Shown here: positions 26,001-39,516 of the stretch, piece after piece
Position numbering within the stretch: the first letter of the stretch is position 1
Layout: every line of letters begins with the position of its first letter
Source of the DNA: Pipra filicauda
Lineage: Eukaryota; Chordata; Aves; Passeriformes; Pipridae
Length of the DNA stretch: 64,000 nt
Direction of reading: 5' to 3'
Assembly (NCBI RefSeq): GCF_003945595.2
Contig: NW_024104313.1
Coordinates: 372,001 to 436,000 of the forward strand
Translations under genes and position numbers: made by a program
The notes under the pieces: model-generated
Seen by the model: only the letters and a program-made list of their open reading frames with translations
Database searches by the model: none
What the model was told of the DNA's origin: nothing

Positions 26001-28639
26001 CCTGAGTGTCTTCTTTAACCCTTGATACAAGCAGAAATAGCATATTTTATTTGCTAATAAGTCTTTTAGTCAGTCTTAGATACAAGCTTCAGAAGGGACT
26101 TCTTCAGTTAGTCTAGGACCATTCATGAAAGACCTACTGCAAAGCTGCTTTGGACATTCTCCTCAATTCCTTATGAGTTGTTTCTAATGTATTTAATTTA
26201 GAACTGGTCTTCAAGACATCCTAGAGGATCAGTGTTGCACTGGAATCATATTTAGAATACATTTTACTGAACTTAATTCTAGGAAATAAGAAAAAGAAAA
26301 CTTTTGATAACTCTTAAGAATAAAAACATCTAAACTGTTCTTAATGGGCAGAAATAAGCAAATTCACATCTTAACTGTATAGAAAGCCTAGATGGATTGG
26401 ATGCTGCACAGGGAGAGATTGTGTGAGTTATTTGTTAGCTTTGTGGTTTGCTTTGTGCTCTTCTTGGCAACACCACAAAGGTGTTGGTAAAACCACGAAC
26501 TTACAGTTTCAGAAGCAGAGTATCTTGGTTTCTACTGGTGTGAGAAATGAACTTCCTGCTTGTTCTACAGCATAGATGAGCCTAAACAAGAGTTTGTATA
26601 GCATCTGACATTGAATGCAACTGGAAAATATTTATCTTTAATGAGGACAAAATGTGCATCCATATGGACTTAAAGCATTCTTTACCAAAATCCAGCCATT
26701 AAATTTTAGTTATTTTTTAAATTGATAATTATCTGAGGTACGGTCATACAGAATTAGTATACCCTACTGTGCATGGACCGTGTTAAGGAACAGTCTCTGT
26801 GTTGAGACAGAATTTCTCCACTTCCACCATTTGAGAGAGTCCAAAGAATAATAAACTTCAATCTTTTTGGGTATGGTGCTGACGTACACATGTATTGGAA
26901 GTTAATATGAAAAGAAGGTGAAAAGGAGTTGGTTTAGGTTAGTGAAATAAAGAGTAATTGTATAGCAAGGATGAACTGTAAATATGTAGTATGTGAATTG
27001 TCCTAACTCCTGATTTTTACTGCCCACTGGAGAAAAAGTTGTTACAGGAATCATATAGAGTAATTATGCATGCAAGAATCATACTTTTAATTTTATCTGC
27101 AATTAACTTCTTTTACCTGCATTTATAAACTTTGGTATACTTGATAGCACTTCTCTGTTCACTCATAACACAGTGTGCATCTTCCTAATAAATAAGTAAC
27201 CGAGTTTAGCAAAGTTGAAAATATTTGTATGACTAAAAAGTGGAGTTTTGATTTAATCATGTGTCAGTATTCTTATTAAACTTTACAAGCAAAAAGAGAA
27301 GTATATAATTTTTGGCTACATATCCAATGTTATGTACATCTTCTTAGGTAATATCCTCAAAACATCACAGTTTAGAAATACTAAAAAGTCTTGTCTCTTC
27401 TCCATTTATATTTTAGTATCAAACTGTCACAGGCAAAGATTTGTCTGCGTTTTAACAAACTGTTGAAAATTTTTCCAAAGCCTGAGCAAACACAGAATCA
27501 AAATACGATGATTATAAACTTAATCCAAGCCAAATTTATAGCTGAAAAAAATTTGGTAAACTTCTGTTATTATCGCTTCTCCTTAATACTATTCCTCATG
27601 TATTTGGTTTGGTTCTATTTATCCTTATAAAAGTTTTCATGATCAAATTTAATAGGAGGTTCAGGGATTGTGTGTCTTGTATCAAACAGACCAGCTCTGA
27701 TTCCTATCAAATATTCAGTACTTTTTTTTAATGTAGTTGCAAAGCACTATGTGTTGTGGAATACGGTTAGTATTCCTAGTTAGATTGGATAAAATGTTTC
27801 AGATTGGCTTTGAAAAAGTATTTTCAGTGCTTTTGCTTTAGTTGTTAAAGTTTCCACTTCCAGTTAATGTTCTATGGTATAGAAAAGATTGTGGTCATAT
27901 AATGAAGACCTCTGGACAACGAAAGAACAAAAGAAAAATGATAGAACAGAATCTTTAATTAAAAACCATCTTCTAACTCAATTTCTATTTAACCAGTTGT
28001 CTAGTGTTTACCTCCAAATTGCGTCAATATAATGGCTTGGCAAGTTTATGTCAAAAATAGACATATTTCATAAAATGACTGAAATAATATTTAGAATTAT
28101 TATTAGCTATAAGAAAGATCGCTTCATAGGCATCTTCATATAATTTGCTATATTTTAAAAAGGCCAATTTTCAGGAATTGAAATTTCAAGTTTCTGAAAC
28201 ATGAGTTAAAGGTCAAGTAATACAAAATTTACACCCCCTCACCCATTGGTGTTGAGTTTATTTTGTTGTTTATAATCTTTAGGTTTTGGTGAATTACCTA
28301 TTTGTCCTTAGTAATAGATGTCATCTGTACATTGCATTGGTTCATTTTACATTTCCTAACAACTTTGTTATTTACTTTTACTATTATAGAAAGAACTAGA
28401 ATAGAGATAACTATTTCAGTGCTCAAATTACTTGAGAATGCTAAAGAAGTTATTTAACTTGTGGTAAGCACAGGGGATTTTTTAAACATTGCTTTTAGAA
28501 AGGGGAAAATAGAGTAAAACCTGTGTGAGTCTACAGGGAGATGAAGAACTGAAAAGCTTAAGACTTCATTTGATTAGAAAAGTCAGAATGAAGACTGTCA
28601 TGGAAATGTAGAAGTAGATATACCTCATGAGGCTACTTA
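23076..28639. other. Unique AT-rich noncoding stretch
   Basis: No gene recognised. A run of nine G (24039-24047) with further G runs to about 24080 is the only sharp compositional feature. Open frames are below 95 codons and unremarkable. Confidence 0.65.
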
Positions 28640-29110
28640 ATCAAACCTGTCATCCGTGGCAGGATCAAATATGCTGAAATTAATCCAGGCTGATATTTGT
28701 CTAGCTGGCTCCTAAAGACCTCTGAGGATGGAGATCGTGTACTCTCCAAGCAGTCCATTCCATGGAGTATCTGTTCTTTACTATGAGGGTATCTTGTATC
28801 TTCTGCTCTGGTAGGCCAGCTGATGTTTTTCAGTCTTTTACCCTGTGGGTATTAAGAGCAGAGGGCCACTGTGTTCTTCTGACTGTTTACCTATTGGAAA
28901 CACTCCATGATATCTACCTCTTTTACCTCTTTTCTTATTCGAACACAGCTAATTCCTTCAGTCTCTCTATATAACTCATGTTTATCAAAAGATAATGTTC
29001 TGTTGTTTTCCATTGAAAAAAACTCATTTAGCCATATTTTCCTTTAATTGCATTGCTCAAAACTAGGCAGAATATGCCAGCTGAGTATTCTTCAGCAGTG
29101 GGTAGAGCAC
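28640..29110 (-). mobile_element. Very old CR1/L3-like LINE remnant, minus strand
   Basis: The order of weakly conserved blocks follows the antisense of a CR1-like 3' end. These are CCTCTGAGGATGGAGAT near 28720, CAGTCCATTCCATGGAGTAT at 28750-28770, the part corresponding to the ORF2 C-terminus, CAGCTAATTCCTTCAGTCTC near 28950 (the counterpart of CAGCTCCCTCAGCCTCTCC in the younger copy at 14440), and a block near 29075-29110 resembling the CTGAGTA...AGAGCACAATAATTGCC section. Many indels have removed any reading frame. The divergence implies a much older insertion than the other copies. Confidence 0.65.
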
Positions 29111-32100
29111 AATAATTGCCCTCAGTGTATTACATATGTCGTATAACGTGCTGTGTTGAGGTATGTTTCAACTTGGTCTCATTGTACTCTGTAATTCATG
29201 GTTAGTTTGTATTTATTTAAGGAGGTGTTCAATTTTTTATTTATGCCTTTCTGCAGCCTAGTAACTTATTCTGCATTTTTAGTCTCCATTTGTTTTTCTG
29301 AAGTTGCTCTTTTTTCTTTGTCTGGTTCGTTTCAGGGCTATCTCTTCAACTCTGATTCTGTCTCTTTGGCATTTGTAATCTTTCCAAAGCTAGTGCTATA
29401 GGTGAAAGGCGTGTTCTCTAGTCAGTCCTACAAAATGTTGTAAACTTTGGATAGATGAAGATTCAAGGCCTGTGGCTGATAATTGCTCTGAGAAAGTATT
29501 AATTGATGTGTGCATATCATGATAGAAATTTTACCTGAACTGTTTTCCCAGCTTGCTTGGGAGACTATTGTAGAAGACACCATCAAGAAGAGACCTAATT
29601 TCTAAGCTACTCAAACTAGATTGTGAATCCAACAGAAAATATTTTCTGGCACGGAGTTTGTACAACCTTAGTCAATTTTTAAAGTGTATGAAATACTAGA
29701 ACGGTACCATGGATAAGCAGCATATGGCATCAGGGCTACATAGATAACAAAACACAGTAGAAGCAACCAAGGAATGAAAATAAACTGCAGGAGTAAGAGA
29801 TGAAAGAATGAATGTTGAGTTTCCATCCTGAATGAGACCAAGGGAACACTGTTGCTGAGTTGTTTAGCTTATTGACTTGCCCTGGTTCAAACTGCATCCT
29901 AGTATTCTGTGTTTACTATTGTAGTCTTGGAGACTCATAGCCTTGACAAGCTCTCAGAGGATAGTAAGCTTCTTTCTTTGCCTGACTGTGAGAAAAAAAA
30001 CATATAAAGTAGAAAACCTGTTTTGTTTGATGATATCCTCTTAATGTTATCCACCAAAAGATTTGGAGATTACTTAAAAAATCATGTGTTCTTTTTTCAG
30101 ATCAAACATTAAATGCAGAGAAAAAGAACAAAAAAGAAGGAAAGATGGTTGTTCTTGCTTGTTTCATTTGTTCTTTGGAGTTTTGGTTGGTTTTATATTT
30201 CTTAAAAGAAGTTCTCAGGTTGATAGCAGTTGCTGTCAAATTTTGGGCAGAGTGTTGGCTTTTTCATCAGGTAAACTTAGTCTGGTCCATTTGAATAAAA
30301 AGTTGTAGGGTAATCCAAAAAAATCACACCATTATTCAGTAAAGTTCATTTAGTGAAAGCAACAGATCCTTGTGTAAAATCTAAGGTGCTTCAACATCTC
30401 AAAACCTCAGTGGCCTGAGTTTCCACTACTGATACCTATCAGTGATAGCTGGAATAAAAGTGTGTAAAAATGCAGATCATCAGAATCAAGGGTAAAGATC
30501 ACCAAAGTGTTGGTCACCATACAGTTTCTGTATCTATGCCCATATAAACCTATAGGGCTGTACCCACTGATAGGTTGAGTTTTCCATCTTCTAATTCAGA
30601 AAAAATTGTAGCTAGAGCATGAGGGAAAGTTTGGTTAAATCTTGGGTAATTCATTTGAGAATCCTTCTCAAAGTTCTGGAGCAGTCCATATATACTCAAC
30701 CTGGTAGTATTTTTCTTAAAAGTAGGACATGCCTTCTTGACATGAGTCTAGGAAAGAGGAATGTCAGCTAATACAGTCTGTAATTAGCACTTACTTTCTG
30801 TCCTGTAAGAATCTGAGAGCAAATTTTGCTTAACTGTATTTAATATGATTTTTCTCTTCCTTCCTCAGTAGTTGAATTTGAGCACATAAGCTGCTTGCGC
30901 ATATAGAGAAGAGTAAGGATAAAGGAGAACTGCCTCACTAAAACTTCTGGAAGTCTCCTCATAAATATGGAATGCAAAATACTGTAGTATTATATGAAAA
31001 GTTTTCTACTATCAGTTTTGACTTTTTTCAATGATCTGACTTTCCTCAATTTATGCCCATAAAGTATAATACCAACCCACTTAACCAGATATTGTGCAAT
31101 TAACCATAATGTGCAATTACATATAGGGAAGGCTAATTGTGCTTATTTTTCCTAGCGTTAGCAGCCTCACTCTGTTTTTATAGCATAGAATACATTAGGA
31201 AGTAAGAAGAAAAAATATGGCTGTGGCCCAATTAGCTACCAAATTATTATTTATAGACTTATCTAATGCCATTTACAGGATATGAAAGAGCTGAACAATA
31301 AAAAAGTGAAACTGTGTTTATATTGCACTGTAAAATAAAGCATGCCAGCCTGGTAAAGTCTAAATCAGTGTGAATCATCATGTCCTTTCTAAATATTTTT
31401 TATCCCTATAATGATACTGGATAATTTATATTCTACTTTCATTTTAGATATTTTAGATATGATAATCATGTTCCACAAATCATTGATGAAATTCAAGATT
31501 TGTTCTTAAATACAGAATCTGTATGCTCTCAAAGAAGAATCGAATTGCCTTAATTACCTTGCAGTCCCTGCTTTATAAGATTTAGGGTAGTATTTGTAAA
31601 TGGCTTATGCAAAATTAATCATACCTTGCAAGCTGCATGAGGAGAATTGTTCACAGCAACACAATTTTATCCAGTGGATGAAATGTTGTTTACAAGACAA
31701 GAGAACAAGTCTGGTGCAAATTCTTCTTGCCGTTCCACTTCTGAATGGTATCATACAAACAATGTCATGTCCCTAAGTTACTCTATTTTTTAGACATCTT
31801 TTGCATTACATATGTTTTGGAGAAAGAATAATGTCTTATAATGTTTTTCTTCACTACCTAGGTAAACTGAGCCTTGATGTTAGTGCAAACTATAAGCCAC
31901 AACTGTAATGCAAATAGTAAGTCATAATTACCATCCAGTGTTCATCAATAGAAGCCGTTTATCATTCAGTATTTGCCTGATATAGCATCTTAAAGGCACC
32001 TAAAGCAGGTGCAGTGTTATATAGGCACCTAAAGTAAGAATATATAAACTCATGGCTAGGATACCTCACTGGAAAGGGTTGGGAATTCAACACAAATAGA

Positions 32101-32312
32101 TGGAAAGAATTGGATGGTTTCAGTCCTCTGGTTACACAACAATGAAAAATCATGATGAAACACCCTAAAAGTTTGATTCTCTAGTAGCAACAGGAGACAA
32201 AGTATTCCCAAATTGCAAATTTGAGTTATAAAGTAGGCACAATCTCAGAAAAAGGGCCATGTATAAACTTACCATTAACTCCAGTAGCTTCTGCCACTCT
32301 GATGGTATCATA
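29111..32312. other. Unique AT-rich noncoding stretch
   Basis: No gene recognised. A patch at about 31080-31290 is rich in homeodomain-type TAAT/ATTA cores and low in simple repeats; it is discussed as a possible conserved element. Short open frames only. Confidence 0.6.
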
Positions 32313-32577
32313 CCCAGGCAACTATCAGCAAGACAAGAGGGCTTGGTCTCAAGATGTGCCAGGGGAGGTTTAGGTTAGATATTAGAAAGAATTTCTTTAC
32401 AGAGAGGGTGATCAGACATTGGAATGGGCTGCCCAGGGAAGTAGTGGGTTCTCCGTCCCTGAAGATTTTTAAAAAGAGACTGGATGTGGCACTTAGTGCC
32501 ATGGTCTAGTAACTGCAGCGGTAGTGGATCAAGGGTTGGACTTGATGATCTCAGAGGTCCCTGATTCTATGATTCCA
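32313..32577 (+). mobile_element. CR1 LINE 3' fragment, plus strand
   Basis: This strongly 5'-truncated CR1 retains only the end of ORF2 and the 3' UTR. The 3' region GGTTGGACTTGATGATCTCAG is followed by CTGATTCTATGATTCCAT at the end, the CR1 tail. It begins near CCAGGCAACTATCAGCAA. It is related to the copy at 14054 but inserted in the opposite orientation. Confidence 0.93.
32333..32509 (+). pseudogene. CR1 ORF2 C-terminal tail, open
   Basis: The plus-strand frame reads [19 protein letters not shown], then [19 protein letters not shown], then [19 protein letters not shown], and stops at the TAG at 32507-32509. This equals the last 58 codons of CR1 ORF2 with no frameshift or stop. The enzyme domains are absent through 5' truncation, so it is a relic with no activity. 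The 64-codon frame on the opposite strand (32308-32502) is only the antisense shadow. Confidence 0.92.
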
Positions 32578-35500
32578 TACCCATTTTCTTGAGATTTAGT
32601 TTTACCACCTAGTCATCAGCTATATGCTTCATTCTTGACCAGATGCTCTGTAACATATTTGGCAGCATATTCTGTCTTACATGGAAGAAGGGAATATGCA
32701 GCTGCTTTTCAGCAGTATGCAGGGAATAGCTTGCATCCTCATTTTGTTTTTCACCACTCAAGCATTCACTGATATTTGTCAATAGTGAAGAAAAAGAAGA
32801 AATCTTATGGCATCTCATGTAATAATTTTAGAAATTAATAACAATTCTCTTTGGCAGTACTAAGTACAGAAGTATCAGTCTCTCATAGATCGGCCCTATT
32901 TGTTCCCAGTATACAGTTAATGTTTGAAAATGTGGGGATGGTAAAGGGGTTCTTTAATTTGGGGCTGACATGAGCATCCTTAGAAAGTACTAGAAACTCA
33001 TCTTGTGCAAGAACTGCCATGAATTAAGCCCTCAAAATCCTTGAAAAGGGATTATTTGAGCCCTAACAAGACAAGGACTTTTAAAATCATCAACTGCTTT
33101 CTGAAAAAAAGATTGTTTTTTGTAATTGACAACAGTAAAAACAGTCAATAGATTCAATATTAGTCCAGGCATCTGTCTTCATCTGTCTTATCCTTGTCCA
33201 AAAATCTGCAGAAGTGATAAAATTAGCATCTTAATATGCAATATTCATGTTTTGGCAGTTTATTTCTTTAAAATTCTATGTGTGACTGTGAGAGAGAAGT
33301 TGAGACTAATGTTTTTTTAGATTAGGCACTTTGTAGGTTTTACTTTCCCGGTATAATGACTTGCCTGGCAAAACATTACACTGTCAGTAATTTCTTTTGT
33401 TGAAAGCTCTTCTCTTGTGCTGGAAATAATTCATGGGAGCTCAGGTTTGCACTATTAGACTTAGGCTGAAATAACTAAATTATTAAGTATCATCTATTTT
33501 CTGTTTCACCGGAAATTAAAAAAAAAAAACCCAACAAATTTATTGCACTAATTGGGTAATTAAATATGCAAAAAGTCACAGAGTTATCTAATCTGCATAA
33601 GTAGATAGACATTCTAAATGAATACATATGTGCACATTTGGGCTAGTTTGAATAGTAGCCTAAATTCTTGCACGTGTTAATTATTAATATTATATATAAC
33701 ATATATATATATGTTATATATATATACATATTTATATACATATAAATAACATTAATATATGTTAATTATATAATTATGAATTATATACAAACTTGTTTTC
33801 AAGAAAAAATTCTCTAAGGCATGAATATATATCTGTATATTTTGCAATTTTTAATGAAGAGAATTGTACAAACTGCAGAATAAAAGATGTGCATATTAAA
33901 CTAATAAATTCTGTACATAAGTGAACTCTTGATAGATTCCCCCCTCCCATTGGTTAAATTACTAATTACACTGTTTGTTCAAAATACCAGTATTTTAGTC
34001 CTTCTGCAGTTTGATCATTGAATAGCAGAGATAACCAGGGAAATAAAGATTCAGTGTTGTCAGCATCAGAAAATTACTTTCTGTATTTTTAGTGTGTGCT
34101 TCTGCAGTTTTCATTGAAAGAGAATTCCATAGTCTTTGTATGATATTTTTACCATGAAAATTGAGTATCCTTTTGGGATAAATGTGTCAACAGAAAGGCA
34201 CATCACAAAAATAAATGGAATAATTGCAAGCAAACAATTTTCAGCTAGTGTTCTCAGGACTCTTTTATTTTTATTGATGTTTCCCTCACTCTGGGAATCT
34301 TTCCTGATAATGTAATCTTCAAAACAGTTTGGTTCTTCTCTGACCTTTGCATTCAGAAACATTTGTTGGAGTGGTTTTGCATGTATTTTTTCCCCTAAGG
34401 TATCGCAGGAAATTCTGATCAGGGACAGTATCATTTAAGTGTAAAATGGCTCTGCACAAGATCACAGGTTTAAAGGAGACACACAGATAATATTTCTTTC
34501 ACATTTTTCATACAACTGCCTCAGTTTTATCATTCTGACACTTTTGCGTCTGTCTACCTGAATAGATTAAGAAATATAATAGCAACGAGGATGCACCATC
34601 AGGTAAAGGACATTTGAATTTAATTTCTTTCCAGTATGGGGCTTGACTGGACTGCCTTGCTATCTTTCTTGTTTGGATCAGTGTATCTGTCTGTGTTGCA
34701 GACCCTCAAGCCCAGTTTGCTGATTTTACTTGCTCTTTGTTGACTCTTAGGTTTGAAGAGATAAGCTCAGTACTTGTTGGAAACAAGGAATAACAAACCC
34801 TATTGCTTTTGTACCTTACTTGTGGGCTGCAAGACCCCACAGAAGTGTTTGCAGCGCTCTGAATTTGGTGGCTGCTTCACCCTGTACCATTTTGCCATGG
34901 TCTATCTGCACACTGGGTCTGCAGCATCCTCACACTGTTAGGCTTGAGACTGGAGCAGAGCTCTCCAGCTGACTCTTCCATTGCACTTGAGGTAGTGCAT
35001 CAGCTTTCTGACTATTTTTTAACTTTTAACCTTACTTTCTGACAACCTGGCCTGAGCTATTTTCTAGTAATGCCACCTTAGGGTATAAATCAGTTTACCC
35101 TTTCCACATCACTTCACTGAAAATGCCAAACAGTAAAAAAGGGAGATCTCAAAACTTTCTTCAAGTTAAGATGACTCAGAGCTTTTGCATCCATTCAAAA
35201 ATATATAATATCCTTCTGGCAGCTGCAATGGCTTCTCATATTAATTAATTAGAATCAGGAAGCTATTCTAGCAGAGGAAAGAAAAAAGCATGAGTTAGAA
35301 TGTTGCCTAGTTATCTTAAGCAAGCGTTTCCCAATACCAAGCTTTGAGAACAAACTGTCATATGTAAAAGTTTAAAAACTTTACTAACAAGGATAATCAA
35401 TCTTTTTAATGACAAAGTCTTTGCAGAGTCACAGTGCAAAATTATGGTTATGATTAAATTCCTTAGGGGATGCATGACTGACAGCAGCTGAAGCTGGCTA

Positions 35501-38500
35501 TCACAGTCCTAACTTGAGCTACAGTTAAGTTGAACTGTTTGCTAACCAGAGGCAAGAAATACAGACTGGCATGTTGAACTGCACAGAGCATACTATATCT
35601 TTATGCAGGGCAGGATTAAGTCTTCAGTACTTTTGCCCCAAACTCTTTCTGACCTTTTTCTTTGCTCTGTAGTGCATTTGACATTCCAGAGGAAGGCACA
35701 AACCAGCACAGCAAACATTTTCGAGGTTTACTGCAAGGAAAATTGTACAAGTTATCCTAAGTCCAAGCTGACATTATGTTCTGCCACGTGCATTTGTTGT
35801 CTTGGTAGCATTAAATAAGTGGTGATGAGGTTTAGTTAGATTTTTCAGTTTCTTATTTCATGTAAGGGCAACCTATAGCTAATGGTCATTTTGAGCCTCC
35901 CCTTGTCAAGCTGCTGCCGGAGAAAATACGGCCAGAATGCATCTGAACTGTCCGGAAATTCCCAGCTGTCTTCTGAGGTGCTTGGCTTTTTGGCATTCTT
36001 CTGAAAAATCTTGCAGCTTCTTTAATCTATGCCTATAAGAACAGGAGTGAAGAATCCTGCATGCCATATAAGCAAGTCCCCTCTCCACAATTGTATTTCT
36101 TGTACTTGGTGCGATTTGTGCTTGGGAATCAAGGGTAGAATGTTCTAAAGAAAAATGTTGATCGTCACCCATAATCCAAACTTCCAAGATTTTTGAAATA
36201 ATTTCTAAATCTTTATGTGAGCTCTGCAGAATGAAACATCTTTTTTTAGAGTGTTTAGAGCATATGTATAAAAAGGAGTTGAGTTATCTAAAATAAAGAC
36301 CTTTCTTTAAAAAGGATGCAAGAAATAAAAACCTGGAAAGAGTTGCATTTCACAGTTACAGAACACTACCCCATCTTCTCTTCTGTGTTCCTCCCTATAT
36401 GCTATTCATTATAAGCTAGACAAAATCTTATAAAGAATTCTTTTGTCTATATTTAAAAGAATATAGTGATTTTGGATCCCAGACTTCACTGACTGTCAGT
36501 GGGATCTGTGATCATAAGTGACTCAAGCCTTTTTGAAAGTCCCATCCTTAGTCATCCCCGTGGCTGTGTTGCCCTTTTAGCCCTCCAGTCTTCGCAGCAT
36601 CAGGTGGCTTTGTGTAGAGGAAACAACCTTCTTGACAAAGAAGTGTCAGACCACAGCAGGATAGCTAGCCTGTTGTGGAATAGCAGCTGTCAGAAGAAAA
36701 GAACAAGAGTTTTGAGTCTTTCTTTTCCTTATCACAGATGACAGCTGAGGGAAATAGAGCTAGATTTTAATGCTGGAAACAGTTTTTATCTTGGAAAACA
36801 ATTTGTTTTCTTTTCTTTTTGTTTTTCCCAGTGTATTAGGATATACTGTGCTAAAAATGTTAGAGTCAATCCATGGAAGAGAACAGTGTCAAACTTTTTG
36901 ATTTTTCTTTACATATATAAGCTTTATCAGAATTTTTTCTTTCTGAAGACCTTTGACTACAGTTAGTTTGCAACAATAAGCTTATTGTAAAGACCGGTGT
37001 ACACCCTGCTAATGTTTTGGGCTTTTTTTTCTCTTTAAGATATAAAACTAGCAGAAAAAGATTTTGTAGTGAAGTTGTGTACTGTAGAAAAGGGTTCTTT
37101 ATCAATATCAGTTTTCTGTTCAGACAATAAAATGAAGAGTGAGGTGCTTGTGAAATTTCTTCCAGAAGTGAAATATTCAAGCTGACTTGCATGGCTAATC
37201 AAGACAAAAAAGTAAGCTTAAGCTTAGTTAACTGAAAGGCATGACTAAGCAATTACCCACACTGTATAATAATGTTTCCATGCAGCCACCCACATGTTTT
37301 ACTGATCTTGAGGACAATAATGATGCAGTTCTGTCTCCTTTTGAAAGTAGTAAAGAGAGGCCTTTTAGACATCTGACTCTGTGGTACCCACCTCATCAGA
37401 AAAATAATATGCTGCTGAAGAATACCTTGTATCAGGATCCTTGAATCATAAAAACACCAGCTGAATTGTGATGGAGAGTAACAATTATATGTTATGTAGT
37501 TAGGCAGGCACCTTGTAGGAAAATTGCCAGGGTTACTTTCAATTCTTTGCAATATTTAAACAATTACTTGATAGACTGAAAGTGAATGGCCAAAGTGTTT
37601 AAGTAACTGTTCAATAAATAATGTGTCTGTCTTTTAGACTGGATGGTCACTCTGCTAATCTTTTCTGGGCTAACTTGCTACTGGAAGGTGAGACAGAGAT
37701 TTCAGCTACTTAAAGAGCAAATACGAAGCAGAAAAATACATAAGTTGGTAGCCGCCAGATTTCTAGTTGGTTCAGGTGCTATTCAAAAAGATATTGCCAA
37801 GGTAAAGTGTGGAACATTGGATAAACATACCAGCAGTTGCATACTTATCACAGTCTGGGATACAATGATCCAAGGTTTGAGTTGTGTTTAGTAAGCTGAA
37901 ACTAAGTACTAGGGGGGCATCTCGCTGTCTAGTGCTTTAATGCAAATGCAGTCATGTTTATTGAATCAGATGGTGAAGACACCATAAGGCTTAGAAGTCA
38001 GTGCTGTAACTTAAAATTAGGCATCTTTCCATCTGTAAAGCCACACAGTGGAAGCATTTAAAAAGTACTTACCTGTTGAAAGTATTTTGATTTAGATGGT
38101 AATGTTGGGTAACTCATAAAAGTTGTCAAAGCAAAATATATCTTTATTTCAATTATGATAATTTAAAATTAATATAAGTCTCTAACCCAATATAATGGTT
38201 ATAATCAGTTTTTGAAACAGTGGAATATGCATCATGGGTGTTAGAAAGTCAGTCTCCAGGTGTACCTGTATAAATCTTGCTGTGGCAGTTCTAAAGAAAT
38301 ATCATCAGAGTGTGATTTAGATATATTTTGTTTAGAATTGTAGTGAAAAAAGCAGGCATAGGCTTCATGGCATTGCTGTGCCTCTTTTCATATTCAGAGT
38401 TCGCAATGCACATAGTGCCTCCTTTTAATGCCAGCTCAAAGTATAGGCTTATTTCACATTAGAATGGTCTATTCTGCATGGCATTGATAATACAAATCTA

Positions 38501-39511
38501 AGCTGACATTGCTCAGTTCCTTGATCTCATGGAAATATTCTTCCATATAGTTCAAAATACGTGGATCACAGCCTGTGGTTTGTGAGTTTGAACAATGTGG
38601 GTGAAGTTGGCCATGATTTTGAAAATCTGTTTCTTCTTCCTTATACAGATTTAAATCAGGGAAAAGTACTGAAAGTAGTGAGTGTCACGTAAGGATCAAC
38701 TAGTTGCAAATGAAAGAAGTGTCAGGCCTTGGGGGTTTAACTGGAATCATGTTAAAATGGGTCTTTGTAAAATTTTGCTGTAAACTGTAGGCAGCCTCCT
38801 TGGAAAATTATTTCCTGTAACCCTTAGCCTTTCAAGGACTATGTCATGATGCTATCTGCAACAAACACTGTAATATCTGGATAAACAGAAATATATCATA
38901 GGAGAGTGATTTAGTTTTGACAGAACTCAGTGGGATGTATATTAACCTGACTATCCATTAAGGAACTTCCTGCCTTGAAAAGGCATGTTTTTAAGGGCTT
39001 CCTTAACTCTCACTGGTTTTGCATTACCTGATAGAATGATGGAAATTAACACAACCCCTAGCAGATGTTAATCATGTAGCTTAATGCACTGCTGGAGGGC
39101 ATTTGCATTATGGTGGTGAGCATGGTGGAAGTATCTGTACAGAACAGATTAGACCGTGTTGCCCTGTGTGTTTTCAACAGATGCCACACTCTCCACTCCA
39201 GAGAACCTGCTTGTAATGAAGCCATCAACTACCTTTATTCTGGCTCAGTGTCAGTGTTTTAGCCTACCTGCATTTCATGCAAACTTTTGGCTGGCTTTCT
39301 TGTTCTAGGCTACTTCCTTTTTCTCTTCCTCAGCATCTCTCTCATGAGAGCCCTCACTCAGCTCTGCTGTCACTCCCCCAATTCCTTAGTGACTGTTCTG
39401 ACTCTCCTATATAAGTCCTCTCTTTTTGCATACCTTAAGCTTTTGCACTTGACCACTTTTGCTGCCTCACTTTCTACTTTCAGCTGTGGGCTTTTTGCTA
39501 ATTATTTCTAT
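32578..39511. other. Unique AT-rich noncoding stretch
   Basis: No gene recognised. It contains an AT microsatellite and palindrome at 33681-33790. A 50-bp segment at 37638-37687 is bounded by good splice-like sites and is treated as a weak exon candidate only. The minus-strand frames at 34111-34434 and 35906-36187 show no known motif. Confidence 0.6.
33681..33790. repeat. AT-rich repeat with 32-bp perfect palindrome
   Basis: Almost pure A/T. Bases 33691-33722 (left half TATATATAACATATAT) equal their own reverse complement over 32 positions. A second imperfect palindrome around TAACATTAATATATGTTA follows at 33757-33774. Such tracts extrude cruciforms and are unstable. Confidence 0.9.
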
Positions 39512-39516
39512 ACCTG
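39512..39516. repeat. Target-site duplication, left copy (ACCTG)
   Basis: ACCTG immediately precedes the TG start of the LTR and is repeated directly after its CA end at 40751-40755. A 5-bp duplication is typical of ERVL/class III integrations. Confidence 0.8.
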
